In this document: in pieces, positions 52,835-64,000 of the stretch
Position numbering within the stretch: position 1 is the first letter of the stretch
Layout of the letters: the number at the start of each line of letters is the position of its first letter
Origin: Lycocorax pyrrhopterus obiensis
Lineage: Eukaryota > Chordata > Aves > Passeriformes > Paradisaeidae
Assembly (NCBI GenBank): GCA_014706295.1
Contig: JACSVZ010000002.1
Span: 50,246,717 to 50,310,716, forward strand
Length of the DNA stretch: 64,000 nt
Direction: 5' to 3'
Notes under the pieces: generated by a model
Seen by the model: only the letters and a program-made list of their open reading frames with translations
Database searches by the model: none
Told to the model about the DNA's origin: nothing
Translations under genes and position numbers: made by a program

Positions 52835-54995
52835 CCAGGGGCCTTTCCGCAGAAATCAGAAGAAAAAACATATTGATGCTAGAAGGATCGCATGACTCAT
52901 GGATGCTAAAATCCAGCAGTGCAGAAAGCAGAAGAAAAAAAAGAATGCTAAAAGAACATAGAAGACAGAAAAGGTTTCATCCTTTTAAAATTGCAGTTTA
53001 GCATATTCGACTTTTCAGAGCTAAAGAATCTGTACATTTTTATCACAAGGGTCTTTTGGAGACACCAGCAGGACACAGCGTGCTCAGTAGTACGTCTTCA
53101 ATTTGTTCCGCTTTTACATTTTGCTCCTATTAATAATAAATTAATTGATTAATTTCTGTGTTACCTGGTTATAATGTAATGGCAGGGCTGGTCAGGCCTC
53201 TTTGGTCTGTTCTCAGTGGAAGAGGAAAAGAAGGAGGGAAGAATAGAAGAAGAATGTTTTTGGAGCAACCACACATTTGGTGTTTGTTCCATTTTTAGAA
53301 CCTGCCCAAGCTGGTCAGGATAAACCACCATAACAAATTATTACCTGATGTGTCTTAAAAAGAAAAACTATTTGCTACCAGACTTTAATGGATAGTATTG
53401 CAATGATTACTAAGGTAATTTTCTTCAACGTTGTGAATTTAACAAGCCACAAATGTTGGATCATTATGCTACTTTTCTGGAAGGTGTTCTTTTAGCCTTA
53501 GTGAAGAAATGTCATTCTTATAACTAATCTTCCTGTAGAAATTATGATGTTTCCCTGGACTTCAGAGAATACTGTAAGTGCCATTCTTCCTTGAGTATCA
53601 GCAGGAGAGGAGCCAGAGCACCTTTGAATCCAGGTGTTATGATGATGAATAGCCTCTTATAACAGAGCCAAACACTGATGAAGCACTTTCCAGGGGAAGC
53701 CTATATAAAGTCGGCTGCTTTCTGAACACAATGTTGACTGACCAAGATAGTGAATTTTAATTCACAGCCAGTAGTACCTCTGGCAACTGAAGCCATGTGT
53801 AATACTTTTGCCATGTGAACTCTGTGGAAGGACTGATTTTTCACCATTCTGCTCTTGCGTTGGCTGGAGGGGTGGATGTTGGCTATGGGAGATGGGCAGC
53901 CCCTTTGCATGCTGCTTATTGTGGTTGTAAAGATAAAGCAGACCTGGGAAAGAAAGAAATTGTGTCTAGTTGATAAAATGCACTCAACTGCTAGACTGAG
54001 TGTTGGTGTAAAAGCACTGAGGCTTTTCCAACAGCATGTTCTATTTCCAACAGTTCTGAAAAGAAACAGGAAGAGAGGGGAACATGTTTTCTAGAATCCC
54101 TTAGCATAGGTTGTGTGAGTTTAGTATGAGATTTTCCTTACATTTCTGAATGAACAAGAGGAAGTCTGGCAACTGTGAATAATCTTCAGGTCAGAAATAA
54201 ATTCATCTGCCATTCAGCCTTAGTCAAAGAGTAAGAAAAGGTGCCTGGGTGGAGTTCATTTCATGTTCTGGCTTGAGTCGCAGTGGTAATCATCTCTAAC
54301 TCCATGGAAGGTAGGCTTTATGAAATGGAGTGCAGAATTGAGCCCATCTTATGTGCAGCCGTCAATCTCAGGGCTGGTAAGCAAAACAAAGCATTTTTAG
54401 ACAATGGCTATGTGTTATCTTGGAGAGTTTGACCTCAGAGTGGTAAGAGTTGAATCTTGTTGCCTGGCAAGAGCCGCAGTAAATAAAAAAGGACAGAAAC
54501 TGTACAGATTTGTAAATATGTCTCTGACATATGCATGATTTTATGCTTTTAATGCATTCTACACTATGAAATAACCTAGAATTCCTGTTGTAAACTATTT
54601 TTTTAATGCAGTTAAAAAAGAAAAAACCAACAACGGATTTCACACTAAGCAACTTTATGGAGACTGTTAACACAACTAAAACATACCATCTATAATCCCA
54701 TGGAAATATGCTGAAAAATAAACATGGGAACATCCATTAAAAATATTGCTTAACTGAAAGGTGCAAGTAGGTGTTACAGTTTTGCGTAGCATCACTCAAA
54801 ATGAAAAGTCAATACTATTTGGCCCAGGAACTGAACGTGTGAAAATGAGACTCAAAATATAATTACCAGCACAAATTGTACAAGGGTCTTATTTGAGACT
54901 TAGAAACACTTGTTATTCATGAGCCAAAAGAAAGTGTACATTAACATAATGCTTTGGAGGTATTTAAATAAAAGTCAAGTTACAAAAACATCAGG
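52835..54995 (+). other. SUSD5: SUSD5 3'UTR
   Basis: The region from the stop codon to the best poly(A) site, about 2.16 kb, is AT-rich and has no credible open frame. AATAAA hexamers occur at 53135-53140, 54717-54722 and 54967-54972. The last has the best downstream context, so the long form is assumed; a short isoform ending near 53.15 kb is possible. The 3' limit is approximate. Confidence 0.6.
53135..53140 (+). terminator. SUSD5: Possible proximal SUSD5 poly(A) signal
   Basis: AATAAA lies about 300 bp after the stop codon, followed within about 20-30 nt by TTCTGTGTTACCTGG, a modest U/GU-rich stretch. It would give a short 3'UTR isoform. Confidence 0.35.
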
Positions 54996-55022
54996 AAAGG
55001 AAGTGTGTGCGTGTGTTCTTGT
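54967..55022 (+). terminator. SUSD5: Probable distal SUSD5 poly(A) site
   Basis: AATAAA at 54967-54972 is followed about 30 nt later by GTGTGTGCGTGTGTTCTTGT (55003-55022), a textbook GU-rich downstream element. Cleavage would fall near 54985-54998. No other hexamer after the stop has as good a context. Confidence 0.6.
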
Positions 55023-58000
55023 GCAAATCATTCAGTTTGCCCACAAGTTTATGGAGAAAAGATAGGTCTGTTACTTTCATAGTTCTTGTAGAAGACACTT
55101 TGATATTAAAAATATTAGCTAAAAAGTGTTTAGCTTAGACTGCCAGCCCAGTTCTGCTTTAGAACATCTACCCTCCTTTGGAGCATCATCTGTTTGTGTT
55201 CACAGTATTCACTTTACCAGAATGATTCAAGGAGTTTGGGAAAAATAATAAACAGATGGGGACAAACAGTTCTTTAACGATACACTTGACTTAGACTTCC
55301 CTCTGTGTGTGAAACTTGGCTAATCACCGATAATGGGAATGGCAAATGATATATACATTACACGATGGACACAAAATCTGAAGATTATAATATCAAAACA
55401 CAGTAGGAGATGAATTACTTAGGAATCAAAGCTGAAACTGGTATCTGCATGCTGAAATTAGGAGAAGAAAAAAAAAGGAGGAAATATTGGAAGTGCTTTT
55501 GTGATGGTAACATCCAGCCATCGATCCGTTACTCTGTGATAAAAGTCATGTATCATTCTCTTCTAGGGAAACCACATAATTGCAAAGAACTGGTCAGAAT
55601 CTGCCTACTGGGGTCAAGACTGAGATATGATCTCCCTTTCCTCTATTAACCTATTAACTTGGCCCCCATTTCATACAGATCTTGTGCTTCTGTGTCTGGA
55701 CAGAGACTGTAGAAATTTGCTTCAGCAGGCTGAGAAATGGCACTGTGGGGTGTAACATCAAAGCTACCGGCACTGTTTGGGGGTTCAAACCCATGCAACC
55801 AAAAGGTGTTTGCCCCCCTTTATGCAGAAACACTGGGTTCATGCATTTTAGGTGTTTGCTAAGCTCTCAGGCTGAAATCCCCTCAATTTCTGGGCTTGTC
55901 CTAGCAATATATGGTTATTGTATTGTACTGCCTTATTGCTTACTGTACCTCAAAAGCTATTATGCTAGAGATTTGTTGCCATGGGCATTGGACCCAGCAT
56001 AGATTAATTTTTTTCTTCAATGATTTACCTTTTTTTTACACTCAATAATTTGTAATGCAAAGATACAATGTGGAAGATCAGAATACATAGCTATCAATGA
56101 CCATTTAAAAATTACCCTTGATAAGAAATTACTACACCATTGTAAGACTTGTCAAACTACAGGATTTCCACCAGCTCAGGATAATACTTAAATGTTTAAT
56201 CCCTTTTCAGATAAGTGATAGTGAGAATGGGGCAAAGGCAGAAAGCCCCTTTTTTATTTTCCTTTGAAGTTAACAGTCATATAAAATTACTCCTCCGACT
56301 CCCATATTTCCACTTGAAAGTAAGCAAGTTCCATTTCTTTGCAAAAGAATTAATCAGGAAAAAAAAGCACATTTGTTACTTCGTGATGCTGAAAGGACCT
56401 ACCCATGAGATATATCAATGGGAAGAAAAAGTTAAAAATAATCAAAGAAAACTTAGAAGGTTTTTCTACAGGAAAGGTTAACATTTATAAACTTCAAAGT
56501 TCGAAACCTCTACAGAATTTCGTTTCCATATAACATCAGTACTTTAAGGAGAGAGAAGAGGGGAAGGAGGAGAGATGGATGCCTAAACCACCGAATATTT
56601 CCTTGCCAAAAAAAAATAAATAAAAAGGTATCTATTTATTTCAATATTTTTTCCTATGCACTGAAGAGGACTTAAGATACAAACCCCTGATTTGCTGGGG
56701 CGTGCAACCCAACTTACTTTGGCTATTTCTTACTTAGCTCCTTTTTTGTATAGAGCTTAAACTCTCCACACTAGGTCATTCAAGTCTTGAGTCACCAGGA
56801 AAAAGAAGTCGCTGTTTAAAGCATGGCAGACGACCAAAAGCTCAGACAGCTGCAATGAAGGATTAGTTGTGGGTTTTTCTCACTGCCTTGCTACAAACTG
56901 CATCACAGCTCCATGTTCAAACATTATTAAATGGGAATGTTTTCTCTGGCACTGACTACTTCTCCCCACAGTTTAAGTATTGAATTTTTTTAACTGAAGT
57001 AGCTTTGGTTTACAGCTCACATTAGAACTTAAAAACATATTTCCATAGTAGCTGGCATATGCAGGCAACTGTTTATTCTCAGTACCAGCCATAATAAACA
57101 CTTGTACATTTATAATCCAACAAATCTTTGTCTAATCACAGCTCCGTTTTCAGAGATGTAAAATTTGCATGCTATTTAAACCACTTTTCATGAAGACTCT
57201 CTTGAAATGGAAAGATTTTCCAAGTGTGCCTCCATTATCAATACAGACCAATAATTCACTGTAAAGGATGTGAAGATATATGGTGGGTATTGATGGCAGC
57301 AGTCTACTGAGAAAAGCTTTGTAAAGCAGGACATGCTATCACATTTTCAGGGGGATAGTTTGTCTGGAAAGTATGAAGAAATGACACCTCCTTGGTTGGA
57401 TGGGCTCTTCAGATGAATTAAGAACTGCAACTGACTAACTTTTGGGTTTATATTCTAGCATTCCAAAGCAGTAAACCTCCGGAAAATGGAGCAATTTGAA
57501 TTTGCTTTTGGCTCATGCCTTGTCAACAGAAGTAATGAAGGTCTGCTTGCAGAATTGCTACAGCAAATGAAAGGGCCCAGCAGGACATTTGTACTCCCAT
57601 TTAATTTGCCAGAACTGATCATTCTAAAAGTATTTGTTTTTCATAGTTGATTTTATTGGCAATTGGAATTGCCGAGGCACAGAAGTATGGAGCCTAAAAT
57701 GCTCTTTTGTGGGAGTAAAATTAAGCTTTGAGGAGAAAAATCGCTACCACCCTTCCTCCTTTTTTTAATGAATGTTGCTATTTATGAGGATGTATTAGCA
57801 AGGAGCCAGTAATAAAAAGAATTGCTACCAGTAAGAGTAGGCATTAATTTGAAAAGGATTACACTCTTAGCAGAGTCTGTGAAATGCACTGATTTTCAAC
57901 CTGTGCATCTCCTCCCTTATCCAAGCTTTAGTTCTTGCATGAGAAAGACTGTCCTGACTGCCAGTGGTCGTATTTTTCACCTAAACAAATGTCCACCTCA

Positions 58001-61000
58001 GTGTGACACTGTTTCTGACTCAGTTAAATCTTCAGTTTCCAAGCAGTTCCTCATCATGCAGGACCCCATTCAACAAGAAAACAAGCCCAGGACTCACATG
58101 CATGCAGCCCCCTGTGCTACAAATCTGCCAGAAGATGGACTTCACCCACCACTCATCTCTAAGTGGTGACGGAACAACATTCAGATGGAACTATTGCAGA
58201 CCTGCTTGTACGCAGTGACAGAGCATCAGAGGCCAACAGCAGCTACCAGAATAGCCAGCTTTGGTGTTAGAAATGTGAGTAATTATTAAAAAGTGTAACT
58301 GTACAGCTCTACAACAGGCAATACTACCACCAAGGTGGACAGACACAGTACCAATACTGCGTTCAAGCCTGTCACACGAACACGGTGTGTTGAACAAGAT
58401 GATGTTTCCATGAGCATCAGCATCACACTGTAAACCTGGCCACAAGAAGAAATGGAGACAAACATAAATATCCCATCGGGTTAGGCAGAAGCTGCTAACA
58501 TCTGATGCAGACAACTCACAACTGCAGGAATTTGGGATGGCAGAAGGGAGGCAGGAATATTCATACAGCCTCACAAGAAGAGCTGGCAGGATCAGAGAAG
58601 TGGAAGAAGAGACACTAAGTTATTGCAGTCACATGTAAATGTTGGCATTTTAACAATAGCAGCAGGAAAAGAAAAATCAGTTAAAAGAACCTGAGAATGC
58701 TGAAAAAAGCCACAATAAATACTGAAGGACTGGAAGAGGAGCTATTTCTCATCAGAAAAGAACAAGGGTTTGAGAACTACTTGTACTTGTTAAGATGGAA
58801 CTGGCTTGGGACTATATGTAGTGGAAATTAAGAATGCCAGAAAAAATCCACAGACACTTGAACAAAATGAAAAAGGGATCATGGTGCCATTTCACAAGGC
58901 CACAAGAGTATCAGTTGCCTCCTCAAGTTAAATGGATTGGTAAAAGACATCAGACTTACTTCAAGTAGGCTTAAGAAAAGTCAATCATTGGCTAATGGAC
59001 ATCTTGATAAATAATGAAATCCCCACCTGAGAAGGCACAATGGCAGGGGATTTTAGCTGCAAGAGCAAGAGCTGAGGAAATGAGTGAACATGAGAAGGGA
59101 TCATCTAAGGAAGCCTTGAAGACCGAATTATAAGCTTGCCAGAAAATTGATAATACCTGAGAGACCTGCAATAACCATTGAAAAACTGTTTGATGAAGAG
59201 GAAAAATCAGAGTTCATAAGGCACCAAATGTATCCCCAGTGTAATCTGTTGAAGTCAAATGAATCACAAAACAGGTAGCTCTGGTGGTCAGTTTTTACTG
59301 GTGGAATGAAAATAATGACAGTATTTTACCATGTACTTTGCTTTTTAAAAAAGATAATAGGAATTTCAGAAAATTAGTGCTGGAAAGGGAAATGCAGTTC
59401 TTTAACTGGAGAGAAATAATTCTGGGTGGCAAAACAAAGAGGTCCTGGAACTTATTTTCTGTCATCTCGTACCTCCTGCAGTCTATGCTACTTGCCCACC
59501 AACAGGCAACATCTGCTTGGAATATTTATGCCTGTGTTATTTCCACATGGGATGTACAGCCATGGAACACCTCAGGCTCAGGAACCTGAATTACAACCAT
59601 CGCTCTTGAAGCCTTTGAGGCTTTGCACTGCAGTACCTACAGACAGCACACAAGAGCTAGGGCACCACAGGGCACCACAGAAACAAACAGCCAGGCAACA
59701 GCCAGAGCTTGGCAGAGCTCTGAAGTCAGTTTGGTAAATGGTGATAGCAAAAAAGTGAACTAAAAATGCTGTTAAACAAAGGCAATGTAGATGGATACAG
59801 CCATCTCCAACTAGCTCCACACCCTTTAATGGCGGGATTTCTGGATTTGAGTGCTAGAGTATCAAAGATGCATTGGGTATCACAGAATCATGTAATCACA
59901 GAATCACAGAATACGCTGAGCTGGGAGGGACCCACAAGGATCATGGACACCAGCTCCTGGCCCTGTGCAGGACACCCCAAGAGTCACACCATGTGCCTGA
60001 GAACATTGTCCAAGCACTTCTTGAACTCTGTCAGGCTGGTGCTGTGACCACTTCCCTGGGGAGCCTGTTCCAGCACCCAAACACCCTCTGGGGGAAGAAC
60101 CTTTTTCTAATATCGAATCCAAACGTCCCCTGACATAAGTTCAGGCTATTCCCTCGGGTCCTGTCACTGGTCACCACAGAGATCAGTGCCTGCCCCTCCT
60201 CTTCCCCTCACGAGGAAGTTGTAGACTGCAATGGGGTCTCCCTTCACCACTGGTTGAGCTCCTGAGGACAAAATCTGGAGTTGTCCATGCAGGCTGGAAA
60301 CCAGAAAGAGAACAGAGGACTCCAGAGCAGTAACCTCTCCTTTGAGCATACACATACTTCCAACAACAGAAAACTAAGGATAAATTGGAGAAGCTACTCC
60401 AGTAGGATATTAAATGTATTTCATAGGGTGAAGTGATGGTTTACAATCAACTGCTTGTAAGCAACGTTTAAAAGCAAATTTCAATTCTTGCATAAAATTA
60501 AAATTAGCGGAGTGCTAATACTGTGTAGAACAAAACCATGAGGAAATGTGGTACACCCTCTGTCAGTTCAAGGCACATAGCAAGCCAGATTCTGGTCTCC
60601 TTACCACAAGCTGAGCTGGGCAAATCTCCTAAAGTTAAAAGGCTCTTGATAGATTTTCATTTTGAGATTAAAACAGTCTGCCCATCCACTTCAGTGGACT
60701 AATTGTGATTTATATTAAAGCAGTTTAAAAAGCCAATCTGATCTTCCAAACATCTTTCACACTCAAATTCAAATGTTTCACTGCTGTCATATGCTGAAGG
60801 ACACTGAAACCTCATCCTATGGATTCTCCTTCTTATTCCCTACAGACACTCAATAGTGTAGACTACTACAGCTTATATAAACTACAGCAGCGACAACTTG
60901 GCAAGCTAGTGAAGATCATGTTTTGCCTTTTTAAAAACTCAAAGCAGATTATGGGTTTGTAATTCACTTCCATTCAGCTGAATTACAGTTCAGTCATAGG

Positions 61001-61516
61001 AGGCGAACACTCACCTGAATGCTCATAAGCACTGAATGCTCATCTCCCCTTGACGCAAGCAAGATGGAACCACTTGCAGGACTTGATCCTTGAAAACAAA
61101 AGAGGAAAGCACAGGATGAAATTCTGTATCCTTCTCTGAGTTCAAGGGGATTTTTCCTCTTCAGTAGACTTAAGCACTAATTCATTACTCTTCTCTATCA
61201 CACTTTTTTTGGTCTGTACCAATACTTCTGTATTGGACTCTGCCAAACAGTTAATAAAAATGACACAAATTCACAGGTAAATATTTTTCATTATTCCATT
61301 GAAAATCACCTCAGTTCCCACCTGTACTTACCTTTGGATGAAAACTGTGCAGATAGTCCCACCAGTCTGAAAAAACATGCAAACTGTTTTTTTACAGAAG
61401 AGAATACTAAATCCATCAATCATCAGTATTTCATACAAGACTGGCCCCACTTCAACAGGGACCACAGGTTGTTTCAACAGAAAGAGTAAGAACTGGTAGG
61501 AAGAAAAAAAATTATT
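55023..61516. other. Convergent intergenic spacer between SUSD5 and CRTAP
   Basis: About 6.5 kb lies between the distal SUSD5 poly(A) site and the most distal CRTAP poly(A) signal considered. Apart from the CR1 copy at 59.9-60.25 kb, I see no recognisable gene, RNA or repeat. Open frames of up to about 127 codons near 58.2-58.6 kb show no protein family features. Part of this could be extended 3'UTR of either gene. Confidence 0.65.
59881..60250 (-). mobile_element. CR1 LINE 3'-end copy, antisense orientation
   Basis: It starts with CACAGAATCATGTAATCACA and GAATCACAGAAT, the degenerate terminal CR1 repeat read in reverse. It continues CTGGGAGGGACCCACAAGGA, CACACCATGTGCCTGAGAAC, GGGGAGCCTGTTCCAGCACC and GAAGAACCTTTTTCTAATAT, all hallmark segments of the reverse complement of the CR1 3' region. 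About 370 bp is preserved and relatively little diverged; homology fades near 60250. The subtype resembles CR1 families common in Neoaves. It is 5'-truncated and has no intact ORF. Confidence 0.92.
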
Positions 61517-61522
61517 TTTATT
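61517..61522 (-). terminator. CRTAP: Possible distal CRTAP poly(A) signal
   Basis: TTTATT on the + strand reads AATAAA on the - strand, about 620 bp after the CRTAP stop, and is followed on the - strand by a long T-rich run. It is the second candidate after the one at 61695. Confidence 0.35.
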
Positions 61523-61679
61523 CTCAGTTTCACACAGTGGAATTTAACTTAGTTTTCGGGAAAGATCAACACTGCTTTCAGAATTCTTTAAGCAATGTTT
61601 ACAAGATCATTAGTTGTGCTTTGTTAATCACATTACTTGAGCTATTTAAATGTACCTTAATGTACCTTTCAGGTGCACA

Positions 61680-62140
61680 GGGATTTGTTATCACTTTATT
61701 CACCATCACATAAAAAGACATATATAAATAGTACAATTCATAGCTCAGAAAGAGGAACTGTTACGTCTTCCACAGTTCATAATCTGACAAAAGTTCTTGA
61801 GAATTGTACTGCTACAACTTAGTAGAACAGCACCGAAACGAGGAACCTTAGTGTTATCCCAGAAAACAGAAATAGTCTGTTTTGTTGTGTTTGTGTAGTA
61901 GAAAGAAAGCTCAAGGGGGAAACACATACGCAGCAGTTCTGCACAATGAAAAGCCATGCTCACAGAAGAGTCAGTGCAGCATGGAAGTGACCTTTCAGGA
62001 GTGGATCTTGGGACAAAAGGTGCAGCCTAAAGAAGCACCTTTGAGGTATATCTAACTGGAACTACAGGTGATCAAAAACAATAGTAAGGAGCAATGGTGA
62101 GTCTTCACTTCTGTAAAATACTTCGTGGTGGTTTCACTCA
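61680..62140 (-). other. CRTAP: CRTAP 3'UTR (at least the proximal part)
   Basis: This is sequence immediately downstream of the CRTAP stop on the - strand, up to the first AATAAA. There is no coding potential. The true end may lie further left, since mammalian CRTAP has long 3'UTR forms (from memory). Confidence 0.5.
61695..61700 (-). terminator. CRTAP: Possible proximal CRTAP poly(A) signal
   Basis: TTTATT on the + strand reads AATAAA (then GTGATAAC) on the - strand. It is the first canonical hexamer downstream of the CRTAP stop codon and would give a 3'UTR of about 440-460 nt. The downstream element is only weakly GU-rich (TGTGCACCTG). Confidence 0.4.
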
Positions 62141-62200
62141 TCAGGATTCCTTCTTATCCTCCACTTCTAACAGGTCATCAAGGAATTCCACAACTTCACC
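62141..62200 (-). CDS. CRTAP: CRTAP last coding exon (partial gene)
   Basis: On the - strand an acceptor TTTCCAG at 62201-62207 is followed by 19 codons and a TGA (62141-62143), reading GEVVEFLDDLLEVEDKKES. From memory, vertebrate CRTAP ends in GEVVEYVDDLLELEE-like sequence, so the match is specific. CRTAP works in the endoplasmic reticulum with prolyl 3-hydroxylase 1 and cyclophilin B to hydroxylate Pro986 of collagen alpha1(I) chains. Only this acidic C-terminus is in the window; the remaining exons lie beyond the right edge. The tail-to-tail order with SUSD5 agrees with mammalian synteny and supports the call. Confidence 0.85.
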   Translation of the reverse strand, partial: GEVVEFLDDLLEVEDKKES

Positions 62201-62835
62201 CTGGAAATGATTAAATTTAACAGAAAGTAATTAACCCTGTACTGCAAAATTGGTGAGAAATTTCTGCTATTTTAATCAAAAATTAAACTGTACTAATAGG
62301 CGTCCGAATATTTTTAACACCCTCCATGCAGACACTAGTACAACAAGCCTATAAAATACAGGTAAATGGCCCATACAGGGGTAGCACAAGCACTTGCAGT
62401 GACACAGACCTTAGAAGAAGAAAATGTTATACACATCACAGTAAATCCTCTTGTACTTTTACAGGTACTTAAACAGACAATGAAATCCTCAAATTTAGAG
62501 AGGAATAAATGTTTAAAGCACCTGTTAAATTAGGAAGTTGTTAGAATACAATAAAACATTAAAAAAATTTAGAAAGCTTCAAAATTCAATGCCAAAGCAT
62601 TTTGTAGAACCACAATTTTGACTTTGTATGTCTGCTCTAACCATTTAGGTCTCCTGTCACACCCTTCAACAGACACCTTCTCCATTTTCAACCACAGATC
62701 TTCATACACCATGCTTCAATGCAGCAAAAATGTGAAGAACCAGAGATACTAGAATATTTTCCATACTGGAAACAAATACGTTGGGTTTAGATTCAGACCA
62801 GAAAATATTACATTTACCAAGCTCTGCTCCGCTAA

Positions 62836-62841
62836 CACAGG
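62836..62841. repeat. Left 6-bp target-site duplication of the solo LTR
   Basis: CACAGG directly abuts the TG end of the LTR and is repeated exactly at 63516-63521, directly after its CA end. Confidence 0.85.
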
Positions 62842-63515
62842 TGTCTTGGGGTGACTTTATGATGCTGTATCCTGTATTGCCTGTTTACTGCCCAGACATG
62901 AATCCTGTGCCTTTCTGTGCCTTTAAGGTGGGTCTCAGAGAAAGAGGGGGGAAGCCAGGTGAGTTCTTCAGCGCGGTTTGTGTTCAAGGACGCACACACT
63001 CCCCCGAGTTCTCACCGCTGCAGAGCCAAGGAAGCACCTTCCTGCTTTTCCCCAGCTCTTGGCTCCTTTTCTCAGGAGATGGACAGAGAGTTAAAATTCT
63101 TTGCTTTCAGCTAGCCTGTTACTGAGGCAAGAACTTTTTCCTGGGACTGTGGCTTCTTCTTTTTCTCCTGGAAATGTTCAGCTTTGCTCCAGTCCGGAAC
63201 ACCATCACCAGGAGCCCCCACACCATGGCCCGGAGGGGCCCACGCCACACCCCAGCTCCGGAGAGAGCAGAGCCACACCTACAGAAAGGACTCTGAATCT
63301 AACAGGTTTTTCTCCACAATGAGAAGGCTTATTATCTAACAGCATTCATTTTGTGCCTGCGTGCACTTTGCTTGTTAAATAAACAGTGTTTTTTCACTTT
63401 CCCCCGAGAAATTTCTTTCCGAACCTGGGTGGGGGAGGGGCTGCTGAAACCTGCCTTCTCTTAGAGGACATGTTCATTTCAGACTTTTCCTCCCAGTTCG
63501 TCTCAAACCGAGACA
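62842..63515 (+). mobile_element. Solo LTR of an avian endogenous retrovirus
   Basis: The element begins TGTCTTGGGGTG and ends CAAACCGAGACA, so it has the TG...CA ends and the imperfect terminal inverted repeat (TGTCTTGG versus CCGAGACA) of retroviral LTRs. It is flanked on both sides by CACAGG (62836-62841 and 63516-63521), a 6-bp target-site duplication, which suggests an ERVK-like integrase. A poly(A) signal AATAAA lies at 63378-63383 in the + orientation. No gag, pol or env and no second LTR are present, so this is a recombined solo LTR of 674 bp. It is antisense to CRTAP, in its last intron. Confidence 0.85.
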
Positions 63516-63521
63516 CACAGG
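63516..63521. repeat. Right 6-bp target-site duplication of the solo LTR
   Basis: CACAGG is an exact copy of 62836-62841. Perfect identity of the pair argues that the insertion is not very old. Confidence 0.85.
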
Positions 63522-64000
63522 GCACCAACACAACATAACAATCCAACTTTCTTTAAACTACTCCTAATGTAGTTCCATGTCCTATGCCATAGAAAGACAG
63601 CATCTTCCAAACGCTTACATTTTGAGACTCAAAATTTTAGTTTTCTGTTCTGGTGAGGAAAGGGCATTAAAACCTCTGTCAATGAAAATAATAAGAGGAA
63701 ATAGAAAAATTTTGTCTATTTTGAATACACTAATGGTATTATGGATATTGTGATCAAAAAGTATTAACATCACACTTTTAGGAAGTAAGACTAGCCAGGA
63801 GAGAAATAATGAAACTAGGCAAACAAAAACAAAAGCAGGAGGAAAGCTGGCTGAAATAACTCCTGTTCTTGTTCCCTGCTTCACAGTTCCATCTCAAAAG
63901 ACCACCGAGTTTTTGCAACTACGAAGTGCTTTCAGCAAGTCCTGAAGGATGGCAATTTGTTGTGCTTTGAATTTGTTCAAAAGATTTAAGTATCCAAATT

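Larger units (their letters stand above)
62201..64000 (-). other. CRTAP: CRTAP last intron (partial)
   Basis: From the acceptor of the last coding exon to the window edge no further CRTAP exon is recognisable on the - strand. The segment contains the 674-bp solo LTR; the rest is AT-rich unique sequence. Open frames at 62.8-63.3 kb lie inside the LTR and are not genes. Confidence 0.75.

Noticed and set aside
58560..59320. Purine-rich segment as a possible old LINE body or ERV interior
   Set aside because: I could not align any stretch to CR1 ORF2 or to retroviral pol motifs.
62842..63515. Open frames inside the LTR as genes
   Set aside because: They lie wholly within a non-coding LTR with clear ends and a target-site duplication.

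Overview
This is ordinary vertebrate nuclear DNA, almost certainly from a bird. It is AT-rich and poor in CpG, and large introns separate small exons with GT-AG borders. It carries 3'-truncated CR1 LINE copies ending in the (ATTCTRTG)n-type tail, plus one avian-type solo LTR. The CR1 subtype and the LTR suggest a neoavian, perhaps passerine, genome; that placement is inference. Nothing in the window looks prokaryotic, plasmid-borne or CRISPR-like.

The main gene is SUSD5 (sushi domain containing 5) on the + strand. Five coding exons can be joined in frame: 13799-13892, 21972-22149, 34268-34386, 42622-42810 and 51552-52834. They total 1863 nt, or 620 residues plus a stop. The protein is a type I membrane protein: signal peptide, hyaluronan-type Link module (exons 2-3), one sushi/CCP module (exon 4), a long acidic Ser/Thr-rich stalk, one transmembrane helix and a short His-rich tail (all exon 5). 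A 3'UTR of about 2.1 kb follows, with a good distal poly(A) site near 54967.

At the right edge the last coding exon of CRTAP (cartilage-associated protein, part of the collagen prolyl 3-hydroxylation complex) lies on the - strand at 62141-62200. The two genes converge tail to tail, the order I recall for mammals. The remaining 1.8 kb is the last intron of CRTAP and contains a 674-bp solo LTR with a clean 6-bp target duplication.

Layout: 1-13.4 kb, intergenic DNA upstream of SUSD5 with a CTCF-like motif and a short tandem duplication; 13.4-52.8 kb, SUSD5 with four introns of 8.1, 12.1, 8.2 and 8.7 kb; 52.8-55.0 kb, SUSD5 3'UTR; 55.0-61.5 kb, convergent intergenic spacer with a CR1 copy; 61.5-64 kb, the 3' end of CRTAP.

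I found no new multi-gene system. The observations most worth checking are a pre-miRNA-like hairpin in SUSD5 intron 3, an isolated GC/CpG spike confined to the sushi exon, one extra cysteine in each of the two extracellular domains, a His-rich cytoplasmic tail, and the solo LTR antisense to CRTAP.
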